64,000 bases of DNA. It comes from Thalassococcus arenae. GTDB lineage: Bacteria; Pseudomonadota; Alphaproteobacteria; Rhodobacterales; Rhodobacteraceae. The DNA is taken from contig NZ_JAHRWL010000001.1 in assembly GCF_019104745.1 (NCBI RefSeq), forward strand, positions 2,027,001 to 2,091,000, in the 5' to 3' direction. Shown here one piece after another: positions 19,055 to 28,277 of this stretch. Position 1 is the first letter of the stretch. Each line of letters opens with the position of its first letter. Under the pieces are notes generated by a model that did not search any database, was not told where the DNA came from, and was given only the letters and a program-made list of their open reading frames with translations. Made by a program: the position numbers and the translations under genes.

Positions 19055-19093
19055 TTTAATTACTTTGCGCGCGCAGAAAAATCAAGCGACAAC

Positions 19094-19966
19094 TCAACGC
19101 AGGGTACCGATGGTGAATGTGGGATTGGCCTGTTCCCGGGCGAGAAACGCCGCAAGCGCCTTGGGGTCGGGCTGGTCGTCAGTGCGGGTTTCCGCGCGCG
19201 CCAACCCGCCCGAGATGAAAAGCGAATCGATGTCTTCGCCCATCGCTCCGGCGATGTCGGTCGCGATGCCGTCGCCGATGGCGAGAATCCCGGCGTTCTC
19301 CGTGGGCTTGTCGAGTGCCGCCAGGCGGCGTCGGGCGAGATCGTAGATCGGCGGATGCGGCTTGCCGAAATACAAGCTTTCGCCGCCCATTTCGGTGTAG
19401 AGCGCGGCCAGCGCGCCGGCGCACCATTCGCGGGTTTCGCCCCGGTCGACGACGATGTCTGGATTGGCGCAAAGCAGCTTGAGCCCCTTTTGCTTGGCGA
19501 ACAGGAATTCGGGCCGGTTCACCGCCGGATCGGCATGGGGATCGAAAGGGCCGCAGCAAACGATGCCTTCGGCCTGTTCCAGCGCAACCTGTGTGATCGG
19601 CACCGGGTCGTCGATCAACTTCATCGGCTCGAAGAAGCTCTTGTCGAAATCCTGACCCATGAACCAGACCTTCTGGCCGACGGCTCCGCGGAACATCGCC
19701 GCGCGCGCGCTGTCGCCGGAAGTGGCGATGGCGTCCCAGGCATCGGCCGGCACGCCCAGCCGGTCGAGCTGGCGCGCGACCTCGGTCCAGGCGCGGGGCG
19801 CGTTGGTCACCAGCACGACCGTGCCACCGGTCGCGCGGTAGGCCCGAAGGGCTGCCACCGCAGAGGGGATGGCCGCGACGCCGTTGTGCACGCACCCCCA
19901 GAGATCGACGAACATCGCGTCGTAGCGGTGGGATATCTCGGACAGGGTCTGGATGATCTGCGTCAT
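19094..19966 (-). CDS. TIGR01459 family HAD-type hydrolase
   Basis: A 290-residue HAD phosphatase of the NagD-like branch. Motif I is FVDLWGCVHNG near residue 19, with the second Asp replaced (DLWGC instead of DxDG), as in this subfamily. Motif II is VLVTNAPR, the lysine is in FGKPHPPIYDLA and motif IV is AIGDGIATDIAGAMGEDID. The substrate is not known. It lies 86 bp downstream of the pyrophosphatase gene on the same strand, separated from it by a terminator. Confidence 0.88.
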   Translation of the reverse strand: MTQIIQTLSEISHRYDAMFVDLWGCVHNGVAAIPSAVAALRAYRATGGTVVLVTNAPRAWTEVARQLDRLGVPADAWDAIATSGDSARAAMFRGAVGQKVWFMGQDFDKSFFEPMKLIDDPVPITQVALEQAEGIVCCGPFDPHADPAVNRPEFLFAKQKGLKLLCANPDIVVDRGETREWCAGALAALYTEMGGESLYFGKPHPPIYDLARRRLAALDKPTENAGILAIGDGIATDIAGAMGEDIDSLFISGGLARAETRTDDQPDPKALAAFLAREQANPTFTIGTLR

Positions 19967-20002
19967 GGGGCCTCGCTGCGGTTCGACCCCCGGTGAAGCA
20001 CG

Positions 20003-20030
20003 AAAAAGGGCGCGCCCGCAAGCGCGCCCT
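20003..20030 (-). terminator. Rho-independent terminator of ppaC
   Basis: On the minus strand, a 9-bp stem AGGGCGCGC / GCGCGCCCT with a 6-nt loop is followed by TTTTT (20003-20007). It sits 21 bp after the ppaC stop. Confidence 0.88.
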
Positions 20031-20051
20031 CGGCATTCCCCGGATTGCGGT

Positions 20052-20972
20052 TCAGACCTTGAGGTTGGGGATGATCTGCTTTTTCCGGCTCATGATGCCG
20101 GGCAGGATCACCGTGTCACCGGTCACGGTGACGCCAAAGCTCTTCTCGGCCACCGTCTTGACCAAATCGTTGGGCACCAGCAGCGTTGCCTGTTCGTTGA
20201 GGATGTCGACGACGAAGAGCAGCACCTGGTCGGCGCCATCTTCCCTTGCCACGTCGACCATCGCCGCCATCAGGCTGTCCTTGCGGTCGAGCACGGTCTT
20301 CGGCGCCGTGGTCTCGAGCACGGAGACGCGGAATTCCTTGCCGTCGACGGTGTATTCCTTGGAATCCATCCGCAGCAATTCGGCATCGGAAAAGGCCGAC
20401 ACGTCGGACTTGGCAGCGAACATCCGGGCGGCGTAGTCGGGGATCGACACGCCCAGTTCCTCGGCCAGCGCATGGGCGACGGCCTTGTCTTCCTGCGTGG
20501 TGGTGGGGCTGCGGAATTCCAGCGTGTCGGACAGGATGCAGGTCAGCATCGCGCCCTTGATCCCGCGCGGGGCCTGGGCCAGGTCCTTGCCGATCATCTT
20601 CCACATGATGGTTGCGGTGCAGGCCAGCGGCTCGATTCGGATCTCGATCGGGCCCTTGGTTTCCAGCCCGCCGACCAGCTTGTGGTGGTCGATGATGCCG
20701 CGGATGTCCGCCTTGTTGATGCCGGCCGGCAATTCCGCGGGATTGTTGGTGTCGACGATCACCACGGGCGCGCCTTCCGACACGTCCGAGATGATCTCGG
20801 GCTTGTCGAGTTCCCAGTGCCGCAGCATGAAGGCGGCTTCGGTGTTGGGTTCGCCCAGCAGCACGGGCTTGGCGGCTTCTCCCTTGATCTGGTTCAAGTA
20901 CCAGGCCCAGATGATCGGGCTGCCGGTGCTGTCGGTGTCGGGGGATTTATGGCCGAAAACCTGGATGGTCAT
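20052..20972 (-). CDS. ppaC: Manganese-dependent inorganic pyrophosphatase (family II)
   Basis: A 306-residue DHH-superfamily enzyme hydrolysing PPi to phosphate. It starts VFGHKSPDTDS (metal-binding His and Asp residues), has VVIVDTNNP near residue 70, the DHH motif in GIIDHHKLVGG near 97 and the substrate-binding tail SRKKQIIPNL. Length and motifs are typical for family II. ATG 20972. Confidence 0.97.
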   Translation of the reverse strand: MTIQVFGHKSPDTDSTGSPIIWAWYLNQIKGEAAKPVLLGEPNTEAAFMLRHWELDKPEIISDVSEGAPVVIVDTNNPAELPAGINKADIRGIIDHHKLVGGLETKGPIEIRIEPLACTATIMWKMIGKDLAQAPRGIKGAMLTCILSDTLEFRSPTTTQEDKAVAHALAEELGVSIPDYAARMFAAKSDVSAFSDAELLRMDSKEYTVDGKEFRVSVLETTAPKTVLDRKDSLMAAMVDVAREDGADQVLLFVVDILNEQATLLVPNDLVKTVAEKSFGVTVTGDTVILPGIMSRKKQIIPNLKV

Positions 20973-21076
20973 GGGGCGTCCTTGCTGAAAATGCCGGGTT
21001 CGCGCGCCTTCTAGCGGCGCAGCACGGCCTTGTCACCCCGCCTGAACAGGCTGCGACGTCACGCCCGACACCTGCC

Positions 21077-21101
21077 GCTTCTTCTCTTTTCCAAATACGC
21101 A
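21077..21101 (-). repeat. Recurring GCGTATTT/GAGAAGAAG element, copy 3
   Basis: On the minus strand it reads TGCGTATTTGG then AAAAGAGAAGAAGC. It lies 66 bp downstream of the alkB-like gene, in the same orientation as that gene. Confidence 0.7.
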
Positions 21102-21166
21102 GATGACCGATTGCCGACCGACGCGACGCGCGATGCAGCGCGGTGCACGCAGTGCCGGACGAAATG

Positions 21167-22303
21167 TCACCGCGGCAGGGGATGGGCGCTGGTGTTGTAA
21201 TCCGACCAGTCGGTGATCTCGGGGTAATACATCTCGCGCCAGCGTCGCACGCGCGGGTTCATCACGCGACGCCAGAGCGGCGGCACCATCGCGGCCATCG
21301 TCATCACCGGATAGCCGTAGGGCAGTTGCGGCGCGTCGGCCTCGGTGTAGTTCTGCAGCAGAGGAAAGCGGCGATCGGGCTTGTAGTGGTGGTCGGAATG
21401 GCGCTGCAGGTTGATGAGCAGCCAGTTCGACGCCTTGTGTGCGGCGTTCCAGGAATGACGCGGCAGGACGTGTTCGTATTTTCCGTCGCCCAGATGTTTG
21501 CGGGTCAGGCCGTAATGCTCGACATAGTTGACCAGCTCCAGCTGCCAGATCGCGACACCGGCCTGCACCAGGAACAGCACAATACCGGTCCAGCCGCCAA
21601 GCGCAAAGGCCAGAAGCAGCATGACCAATTGCAGAAAGGCAAATTTCCAGAACGGGTTCGTGCTGTGGTGCCAGGGCAGGGTCTTGCGCGCCAGCATCGC
21701 CGCCTCGGCCTGGAAGGCAGACACCAGGCTTTCGCGCAGCACGCGGGGATAGAAGCGATGGAAACCCTCGTTGTAGCGCGCCGTCACCGGGTCGCGCGGG
21801 GTGCCGACATAGCGGTGGTGCACCAGCAGATGTTCCGACCGGAAATGCGAATACAACACCATCGCCAGCAGCAGGTCGCCCAACCAGCGTTCCAGCTTGT
21901 CCTTCTGATGCATCAGCTCGTGGGAATAGTTGATGCCCACCGTGCCGGTCATCACGCCGACACCGAAAAAGACGCCGAACTTTTCCCAGCCGTTCAGATG
22001 GGTCGCGCCGCTGACATAGGCGATCAGCCCGAAAAGCGAGACGAACTGCAGCGGCACCCATGCGATGGTGATCGCCTTGTACCAGAACAGTTCGTCCTCC
22101 GAGGTGTCCAGTTCCGCGTTTTCCAGGTTCAGACCCAGGGCCGCGTCCAGCGCCGAGAACAGGTACCAGGTGGCGACGATGGGCAACAGCACCCACAACC
22201 CGCCCCAAAGCGCTCCGATCCAGACCAGCGGGATCAAACCCAGCGACATCCAGAAGGGCAGGGCGGCGGAAAACTTGGCGACATCTTGATGCGCGATCAT
22301 CAT
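21167..22303 (-). CDS. alkB: AlkB-type alkane 1-monooxygenase / membrane di-iron hydroxylase
   Basis: A 378-residue integral membrane non-haem di-iron enzyme. All histidine clusters of the AlkB family are visible: NYSHELMHQ near residue 125, SEHLLVHHRYVG near 155, VNYVEHYGL near 263 and LQRHSDHHYKPDRRFP near 302. Several hydrophobic helices precede and separate them. AlkB hydroxylates terminal carbons of n-alkanes, with electrons from rubredoxin; no rubredoxin gene is adjacent, so the substrate could also be a fatty acyl or xylene-type molecule. Two consecutive ATGs begin the gene (22303 and 22300). Confidence 0.9.
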   Translation of the reverse strand: MMIAHQDVAKFSAALPFWMSLGLIPLVWIGALWGGLWVLLPIVATWYLFSALDAALGLNLENAELDTSEDELFWYKAITIAWVPLQFVSLFGLIAYVSGATHLNGWEKFGVFFGVGVMTGTVGINYSHELMHQKDKLERWLGDLLLAMVLYSHFRSEHLLVHHRYVGTPRDPVTARYNEGFHRFYPRVLRESLVSAFQAEAAMLARKTLPWHHSTNPFWKFAFLQLVMLLLAFALGGWTGIVLFLVQAGVAIWQLELVNYVEHYGLTRKHLGDGKYEHVLPRHSWNAAHKASNWLLINLQRHSDHHYKPDRRFPLLQNYTEADAPQLPYGYPVMTMAAMVPPLWRRVMNPRVRRWREMYYPEITDWSDYNTSAHPLPR

Positions 22304-22367
22304 GGGCTCCGGCTGTCGGTCATGGGCCTTTCATAGCCCTTGCGCGGCACCCTGACCAAGCGTGACG

Positions 22368-23414
22368 TCACGCACCTTGCGCCAGATCAAAGGCCTTGCG
22401 CATCACCGTGGGCAGGTCGGCGGGGCGGAAATCCGGAGCAGGGATGAAGTCGCCGCGATCGGGCGCGCGGTCCATGGGCACCAACGCGCATTTCACGCGC
22501 AGGCGCAGGTGGAAATGGGTGAAGGTGTGGCGCGCCTCTTCGGACAGTTCCTTCCACTCGGCGCGGATCGGCGGGGCATCCTGCGGGTCGTCGGCCCAGT
22601 CCGATCCGGGCCAGCCCAGCATCCCGCCCAACAGCCCGCTGTCGGGCCGCCGTTCCAGCAGCCAGGCGCCATCCACCCGGCGCGCAAGATAGGCGATGCC
22701 GAACTGGGTGGGTTTGCGTTTCTTCGGCGCCTTCTTCGGCAACTCTGCCGCGGTGCCGTTGGCCCAGGCGGCGCAGTTTGTCCGCCACGGACACAAGCCG
22801 CAGGCTGGCTTTCGCGGCGTGCAGATCGTGGCGCCGAGATCCATCACCGCCTGGGCGTAATCGCCCGGTCGTGCGCGGGGTGTCAGCGACGCAGCCATCT
22901 CGGTCAGCACCGGTTTGGCCTGTGGCAGCGGTGTGTGTTCGTCGAACAGCCGCGCCATCACCCGTTCGACATTGCCATCGACCACGGTTTCCGGGGCGTC
23001 AAAGGCAATGGCGGAGATGGCGGCGGCGGTGTAGCGCCCGATCCCCGGCAGGGTCAGCAAAGTGGCGTGATCGGTCGGAAACACCCCGCCGAAATCGTCG
23101 CGCAGGACGCGGGCGCATTTCAGCAGGTTGCGGGCGCGGGCGTAGTAACCCAGCCCCGCCCAGGCGGCCATCACTTCGGCATCCTCGGCATCGGCCAAGT
23201 CGGTCACCGTCGGCCAGCGGTCGGTGAAGGCCTCGAAATAGGATTTCACCGCCGCGACCGTGGTCTGTTGCAGCATGACTTCGCTCAGCCAGACGCGGTA
23301 GGGGTCGGGGGCTACGCCGCGCGCGCGATCGGCGGGAGCCACGCGCCAGGGCATCGCGCGGGCGTGGCGGTCGTACCAGTCCAACAGGTCTTGCGGGGCG
23401 GGGCGGTCACGCAA
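22368..23414 (-). CDS. mutY: A/G-specific adenine glycosylase
   Basis: DNA repair glycosylase that removes A mispaired with 8-oxoG. Helix-hairpin-helix LTLPGIGRYTAAAISAIAF, catalytic Asp in TVVDGNVERVMAR, four-cysteine iron-sulfur cluster (CTPRKPACGLCPWRTNC) and a C-terminal NUDIX-like domain (LGGMLGWPGSDW). The frame is open to ATG 23474, but those extra 20 residues are not family-like. TTG 23414 has AAAGGA upstream, begins directly before RDRPAPQDLLDWYDRHARAMPW, and leaves room for promoters toward the divergent DUF721 gene; I therefore prefer it, with moderate certainty. Confidence 0.9.
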   Translation of the reverse strand: MRDRPAPQDLLDWYDRHARAMPWRVAPADRARGVAPDPYRVWLSEVMLQQTTVAAVKSYFEAFTDRWPTVTDLADAEDAEVMAAWAGLGYYARARNLLKCARVLRDDFGGVFPTDHATLLTLPGIGRYTAAAISAIAFDAPETVVDGNVERVMARLFDEHTPLPQAKPVLTEMAASLTPRARPGDYAQAVMDLGATICTPRKPACGLCPWRTNCAAWANGTAAELPKKAPKKRKPTQFGIAYLARRVDGAWLLERRPDSGLLGGMLGWPGSDWADDPQDAPPIRAEWKELSEEARHTFTHFHLRLRVKCALVPMDRAPDRGDFIPAPDFRPADLPTVMRKAFDLAQGA

Positions 23415-23503
23415 GGGTGAGCATCCTTTGATCCGGGCGGTGCAGTCCGGGCTGGCGCGCCCGGCTGGGGTCACTAGAATAGGGTCGAACAGGGGGATTC
23501 AAG

Positions 23504-24019
23504 ATGGCGACCCGGCAAACCACCACCTTCGGCTTTGCCCGCACGGCGAAATTGCTGGAAAAACGCATCCGCAGCGCAAGCGAAAGCCGCGGATTCGCGC
23601 AATCGCGCCTGCTGACCCATTGGGAAGAGGTGGCGGGCGCCGATATCGCCGCGATCTCTCGCCCGGTCGAGGTGAGCTATTCCAAGGGCGGCTTCGGTGC
23701 CACGCTGATCCTGCTGACCACCGGGGCGAACGCGCCCGTTCTGGAAATGCAAAAGGAAATGCTGCGCGCGCGGGTCAACGCGGTTTACGGGTTCAACGCC
23801 ATCGCGCGCATCCGTGTCACGCAGACCGCGCCCACCGGTTTCGCCGAAGGACAGGCGGATTTCACCCACCGGACCAAGCCCGCCACCCGGCCCGAACCCG
23901 GTGCCGAAGATCGGCAGGCGGCGCGGGCCCAGGCTTCGGGCATCACCGACGAAGGTTTGCGCGCGGCGCTTGAACGTCTGGGCGCAAACGTCCTATCCAA
24001 GGCGCAAACCCGGGGCTGA
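23504..24019 (+). CDS. DUF721 (DciA-like) family protein
   Basis: A 171-residue protein. The N-terminal domain (RTAKLLEKRIRSASESRGFAQ, then LTHWEEVAGADIAAISRP) is the DUF721/DciA fold. DciA loads or assists the replicative helicase DnaB in bacteria lacking DnaC; that role here is by family. A charged, low-complexity tail follows. AGGGGG precedes ATG 23504. It is divergent from mutY and first of a rightward run with the two DsbA-like genes. Confidence 0.82.
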   Translation: MATRQTTTFGFARTAKLLEKRIRSASESRGFAQSRLLTHWEEVAGADIAAISRPVEVSYSKGGFGATLILLTTGANAPVLEMQKEMLRARVNAVYGFNAIARIRVTQTAPTGFAEGQADFTHRTKPATRPEPGAEDRQAARAQASGITDEGLRAALERLGANVLSKAQTRG

Positions 24020-24046
24020 GCCCCGCACCAATCCACGAGGCTGACC

Positions 24047-24721
24047 ATGACCCGTATCCTTCCCCTGGCCATTGCCGCCGCTGCCGTGCTCGGAGCCGCG
24101 CTGTGGTGGTTCGTCCTGCGCGATCCGGCTCCGCAAGTGACGCAGATCCAGCCTCTGGGCAGCGCCGAGGCCTCCGAGGCGGACGTGAACACCGATGGCA
24201 TCGTCGAGATGGTGCAGGGCGCGGCCGATGCACCGGTCGAGGTGATCGAATATGCATCGTTCACCTGCCCGCATTGCGGCACCTTCCATCAGACCGTCTA
24301 TCCCCAACTCAAGGCCGACTATATCGACACCGGCAAGGTGCGTTTCGTCTACCGCGAGGTCTATTTCGACAAGTACGGCATGTGGGCGTCACTGATCGCG
24401 CGCTGCGCCGGGCCCGAGAAATTCTTCGGCATCACCGACCTGATCTACAAGACCCAGCGGGACTGGACGCGCGCCGGATCGGACGCCGCCATTGCCGAAG
24501 AGCTGCGCAAGATCGGCCGACTGGCCGGAATCGACAACGCCCAACTGGATGCCTGTCTCAGCGATGCCGACACCCTTCGCAGCCTGGTCGCCTGGTACCA
24601 GGCGAATGCGCAGAAAGACGGCATCAGTTCGACCCCGTCTTTCGTGATCGATGGTCAGCTCTACTCCAACATGGCCTATTCCGAGTTTCAGGGCATTCTG
24701 AACGAAAAGCTTGGGCAGTGA
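24047..24721 (+). CDS. DsbA family thiol:disulfide oxidoreductase, membrane-anchored
   Basis: A 224-residue thioredoxin-fold protein. The N-terminal hydrophobic segment (ILPLAIAAAAVLGAALWWFVL) is probably an uncleaved anchor. The redox site is FTCPHCGTFH near residue 75, with the cis-proline in STPSFVIDGQ near 200. CPHC is the DsbA active-site type. It is expected to oxidise or isomerise periplasmic disulfides. The next gene is a close paralogue, so this is a tandem duplication. Confidence 0.92.
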   Translation: MTRILPLAIAAAAVLGAALWWFVLRDPAPQVTQIQPLGSAEASEADVNTDGIVEMVQGAADAPVEVIEYASFTCPHCGTFHQTVYPQLKADYIDTGKVRFVYREVYFDKYGMWASLIARCAGPEKFFGITDLIYKTQRDWTRAGSDAAIAEELRKIGRLAGIDNAQLDACLSDADTLRSLVAWYQANAQKDGISSTPSFVIDGQLYSNMAYSEFQGILNEKLGQ

Positions 24722-24767
24722 CGGCGGCCGTGCCCCTGGCTTGCGCGCCGATCGGAGGGATGCCGCG

Positions 24768-25382
24768 ATGATCCGGCGCACGATACTGGCGCGTCTCGGC
24801 GTATGTCTGGTGCTTTTGGGCCTGCTTGCCAGCCCCGGCGCGCAGGCCCAGCAGTCGCTGGTGGCCGAGATGAGCCTTGGTAACCCGCAGGCGCCCATCA
24901 CGGTGATCGAGTATTCCAGTTTCACCTGCCCGCATTGCGCGAACTTCCACCGCGACGTCTTCCCTCAGCTCAAGGCCGAGTATATCGACACCGGCAAGGT
25001 GTCTCTCGTTTACCGCGAGGTCTATTTCGACCGCTTCGGTCTCTGGGCTTCGCTGGTGGCGCGCTGCGATGGCGCGCGGCATTTCTTTGCAATCACGGAC
25101 ACGCTCTTTGCCGAGCAGAAGGCCTGGATCGGCTCGGGTGATCCGCAGGAGATCATCGCCAACCTGCGCCGGATCGGCCGCCAGGCCGGGCTTGGCGATG
25201 ACCGTCTCGACACCTGCCTCAGCGACAACGAACATGCGACGGCCCTTGTGGCTTGGTTCCAGCGCAACGCGGAGAGAGACGGCGTGCGCTCCACGCCCAG
25301 TTTCGTCATCAACGGAGACCTTTATTCCAACATGTCGCTGGCAGACTTCCGCGGCGTTTTGGACGGGCTGCTTGCACAATGA
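24768..25382 (+). CDS. DsbA family thiol:disulfide oxidoreductase, secreted paralogue
   Basis: A 204-residue paralogue of the preceding gene: FTCPHCANFH, then VFPQLKAEYIDTGKV and STPSFVINGDLYSNMS, nearly matching its neighbour's segments. It has a cleavable signal peptide (LLASPGAQAQ) in place of the anchor. CGGAGGG precedes ATG 24768; the frame upstream overlaps the neighbour's end. Its stop overlaps the CoA-transferase start (ATGA). Confidence 0.92.
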   Translation: MIRRTILARLGVCLVLLGLLASPGAQAQQSLVAEMSLGNPQAPITVIEYSSFTCPHCANFHRDVFPQLKAEYIDTGKVSLVYREVYFDRFGLWASLVARCDGARHFFAITDTLFAEQKAWIGSGDPQEIIANLRRIGRQAGLGDDRLDTCLSDNEHATALVAWFQRNAERDGVRSTPSFVINGDLYSNMSLADFRGVLDGLLAQ

Positions 25383-26500
25383 CGAATGCGCCGCGCGGCC
25401 CGCTCGAGGGCGTGAAGGTCATCGAGTTGGCCCGCATTCTGGCCGGCCCCTGGGCCGGTCAGACGCTGGCGGATCTTGGCGCCGAGGTCATCAAGGTGGA
25501 AAGCCAAGGCGGCGACGACACCCGCGCCTGGGGCCCGCCCTTTGTCGACCGCGATGGCGACCGTTCGGCGGCCTATTTCCATTCTTGCAACCGTGGCAAG
25601 GCGTCGGTGGTCGTCGATCTGGCCAGTGCCGAAGGCCAGTCCAGGATGCGCGAACTGGTGGCCGACGCGGACATCCTGATCGAGAATTTCAAGGTCGGCG
25701 GGCTGGCCAAGTACGGGCTGGATTTTGCCAGCCTGAGCGCCGTCAATCCGCGGCTGATCTATTGCTCGATCACCGGCTTCGGGCAGGACGGGCCGTATGC
25801 GCATCGCGCGGGTTATGACTACATCATCCAGGGCATGTCCGGTTTCATGTCGATCACCGGTGATCCTGACGGCCAGCCGCAGCGCGCGGGCGTCGCGGTG
25901 ACGGATCTCTTCACCGGACTCTACAGCGTGTCGGCGATCCTGGCGGCGCTGCACCAGCGCGGCCGCACAGGCAAGGGCCAGCATATCGACATGAGCCTGC
26001 TGGACTGCGCCGTCGCGGCGATGGCGAACCAGGCGCTGAACTACCTCGCCACCGGCACGCCACCGGGCCGGACGGGCAATTACCACCCCAACCTGACGCC
26101 CTACCAGGTCTTCGACTGCGCCGACGGGCATATCATCATCGCCACCGGCAACGACGCGCAATACCGGCGGCTGTGCGGGGTGCTGGGGCTGCAGGACATG
26201 GCCGAGGCGCCGGAATACCTGACCAATGCCGACCGTGTGCAGAACCGCGAGGCGATGATCGACCGCCTGATGGGCGCGACCCGCGCCTGGGCAAGTGCCG
26301 AATTGCTGTCGGCCTGCGAGGCGCAGGGCATCCCGGCCGGACCGATCAACGATATGGCTGCGGTATTCGCAGACCCGCAGGTGCAAGCGCGTGGGATGCA
26401 GATCGCGCCCGGCGGCGTGCCCGGCGTGCGTGCGCCCTTCCGGTTCTCGGATGCCGACCTCGTGCTGGACAAACCGGCGCCCAAGCTGGGCGAGGGCTAG
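25379..26500 (+). CDS. Class III (CaiB/BaiF) CoA-transferase
   Basis: A 373-residue enzyme. It has the family start PLEGVKVIELARILAGPWAGQTLADLGAEVIKVE, the catalytic Asp in HIDMSLLDCAVAAMANQALN and SITGFGQDGPYAHRAGYD near residue 125. It transfers CoA between acyl-CoA and free acid; the acid substrate cannot be read from sequence. ATG 25379 overlaps the DsbA stop by ATGA. The stop shares CTAG with the convergent saccharopine dehydrogenase-like gene. Confidence 0.93.
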   Translation: MTNAPRGPLEGVKVIELARILAGPWAGQTLADLGAEVIKVESQGGDDTRAWGPPFVDRDGDRSAAYFHSCNRGKASVVVDLASAEGQSRMRELVADADILIENFKVGGLAKYGLDFASLSAVNPRLIYCSITGFGQDGPYAHRAGYDYIIQGMSGFMSITGDPDGQPQRAGVAVTDLFTGLYSVSAILAALHQRGRTGKGQHIDMSLLDCAVAAMANQALNYLATGTPPGRTGNYHPNLTPYQVFDCADGHIIIATGNDAQYRRLCGVLGLQDMAEAPEYLTNADRVQNREAMIDRLMGATRAWASAELLSACEAQGIPAGPINDMAAVFADPQVQARGMQIAPGGVPGVRAPFRFSDADLVLDKPAPKLGEG

Positions 26501-27549
26501 TCGGCGACCAGATGGGTGCGGAAGGTCGCTTCCGCCCGGCCCCAGACGCCTTCTTCGATCCGGTCCAGCGCGGCGAGATGCGGCAATAACTGATCGGCGA
26601 AATCCTCGGAGCTTTCCAACGGCAGCAGCGACGGAAGATTGTCGATCGCCATGATGTCGAGCGGCGGCTTGTCGGCGACACGAACCACCGGTTCGGCCCA
26701 GCTGGTTGCACGATCGTATAGCGGGATCGGGTTGTAGTCGCTGTCGGGATCGCAGGCGATGTCGCCGATCACCCGCAGGTGTCGCGGTCCGGCTATCGCG
26801 GATTTCGGCACGAAGACCGGGGTGCCCGGCCGGGCCAGGATACAGTTGAAGAACATCTCGTGGCCCAGGATCTCGGGGAACGGCCCGCCATGGGCGGTTT
26901 CGGCCATGTCCCATTTCGTGACCGGCACGCCCATCGCCGTGCACAGATCGGTCGCGCCAGCGCCTACGCGCCCAAGCGCGCCGACGACCAGCGCGTTCGG
27001 GCGGGGACCCGCGGCCAGCAGCGCTTGCTGAAGCTCGGCCAGCATGAGGGGGGCGCTGTTCCAGGCCGTGACCGGCGCGCAGACGGCGCCGCGGTGCTGA
27101 GCCGCCCAGGCAAACAACGACACCGCCGCGCCGGCGTAACCGGCCCAATAGCCGAAGGCGGCCACCCGACGCCCGGTTTCGTCCACCAGGTATTCCAGGT
27201 CGTAAAGCGTGCCACCGCCTGCGCGGAACCGGTCGAGCAGTGCGCGGCCTGCATGCTGCCCCTTGAAGGCATGACCGAACAGGATGTGGCGGTGATGCAG
27301 CGGGCTGCCGTCGGCGGGCAGTTCCTTGAGCCCGAAGATCAGCGCATCCGCGGGCGCCTGCCGCCAGCTTCCGCGCGGGGCGATCGTCGCGCCGGCGGCG
27401 GCGAAATCGGCGATGGGCAGGATGCGGTCGTCGCTATCCTCGACCGTCACGGCGAATCCGCGGGCGATCAGGTCACGCACGCCTTGCGGCAGGATGCCGA
27501 CCCGGCGTTCGTTGTCGCGTTCCTCGGCCCGTACCCAGAGATGCACCAT
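26497..27549 (-). CDS. Saccharopine dehydrogenase (LYS1-type)/alanine dehydrogenase-like protein
   Basis: A 350-residue protein resembling the AlaDH/PNT N- and C-terminal domain pair used by fungal LYS1. The N-terminus is LWVRAEERDNERRVGILP, the H-loop HHRHILFGHAFKGQ is near residue 85, and the NAD-binding region is ALVVGALGRVGAGATDLC near 187. LYS1 forms lysine from saccharopine, but this organism also has dapA/dapB, so a degradative or different substrate is as likely. The stop overlaps the CoA-transferase stop on the other strand by CTAG. Confidence 0.82.
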   Translation of the reverse strand: MVHLWVRAEERDNERRVGILPQGVRDLIARGFAVTVEDSDDRILPIADFAAAGATIAPRGSWRQAPADALIFGLKELPADGSPLHHRHILFGHAFKGQHAGRALLDRFRAGGGTLYDLEYLVDETGRRVAAFGYWAGYAGAAVSLFAWAAQHRGAVCAPVTAWNSAPLMLAELQQALLAAGPRPNALVVGALGRVGAGATDLCTAMGVPVTKWDMAETAHGGPFPEILGHEMFFNCILARPGTPVFVPKSAIAGPRHLRVIGDIACDPDSDYNPIPLYDRATSWAEPVVRVADKPPLDIMAIDNLPSLLPLESSEDFADQLLPHLAALDRIEEGVWGRAEATFRTHLVAD

Positions 27550-27611
27550 CGTCCTTGTCCCTCCATCCTCTGCAGGCAGGCTAGCGGGCGGCAGCGGCGG
27601 GCGGAAGGGGC

Positions 27612-28262
27612 TCAGATATGGCTGCGGGCGTGCTGCCGGTGCGGGTCTTCGAGATGCGGCAGCGCATTGAACTGCACCAGTGCGAGGCCGGTCGGCAGGG
27701 GCTGAAGGCGGTGGACCGAGGTATTCTCTATCGCCAGGCAGACATGCGCCATCGCGGTCAGGTCCAGCCCCATCGCAACGCGCATCGCCATACCGATCAG
27801 ACCGCCCGAGGTCACCACCAGCGCCCGCCCCCGGCCCTCGGCGATCTCGGTCAGAACCGCCGTCACGCGTGCCTCGAAATCGGCGAAGCGTTCCGGCACG
27901 CCGTCCAGCCTGTCCTCTTGCCAGTGGCGGAACAGCAGCGGCAGGTGCGTGACGAATTCTTCGCGGTCTTGTGGAATGGCGATGCCGTGCTGGTCCGACA
28001 AGGCCTGCGCCATGGTGAAATACTGCATCTCGTTCAGCCGTGGATCACGGGTCACGTCCTGCGAACCCATCGCCTCGGCGGTCTCGACATGGCGGCGCAG
28101 CGTCCCGGAATAGACCCGGGCAAAGACTTCGCCCGCCTCGCGGAAATGCCCGCCCAGCCAGGCCGATTGCTGTTTGCCAAGATCGCTTAGCCGGTCGTAT
28201 CCACCCTCGTCTCGGGCGGTGCTGTTGGCCTGTCCGTGCCGGACGAGGGTGACGTGTGCCAT
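27612..28262 (-). CDS. Histidine phosphatase family protein
   Basis: A 216-residue phosphoglycerate mutase-like fold. The phosphohistidine motif LVRHGQANS is near residue 6, a second RHVETAEAM arginine motif near 56, and a C-terminal catalytic His is suggested by VVTSGGLIGMAMR. The substrate is not evident. It starts 15 bp downstream of the coiled-coil gene and seems to be the last gene of the OmpA operon. Confidence 0.88.
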   Translation of the reverse strand: MAHVTLVRHGQANSTARDEGGYDRLSDLGKQQSAWLGGHFREAGEVFARVYSGTLRRHVETAEAMGSQDVTRDPRLNEMQYFTMAQALSDQHGIAIPQDREEFVTHLPLLFRHWQEDRLDGVPERFADFEARVTAVLTEIAEGRGRALVVTSGGLIGMAMRVAMGLDLTAMAHVCLAIENTSVHRLQPLPTGLALVQFNALPHLEDPHRQHARSHI

Positions 28263-28277
28263 GTCGGAAAAGCCGTG

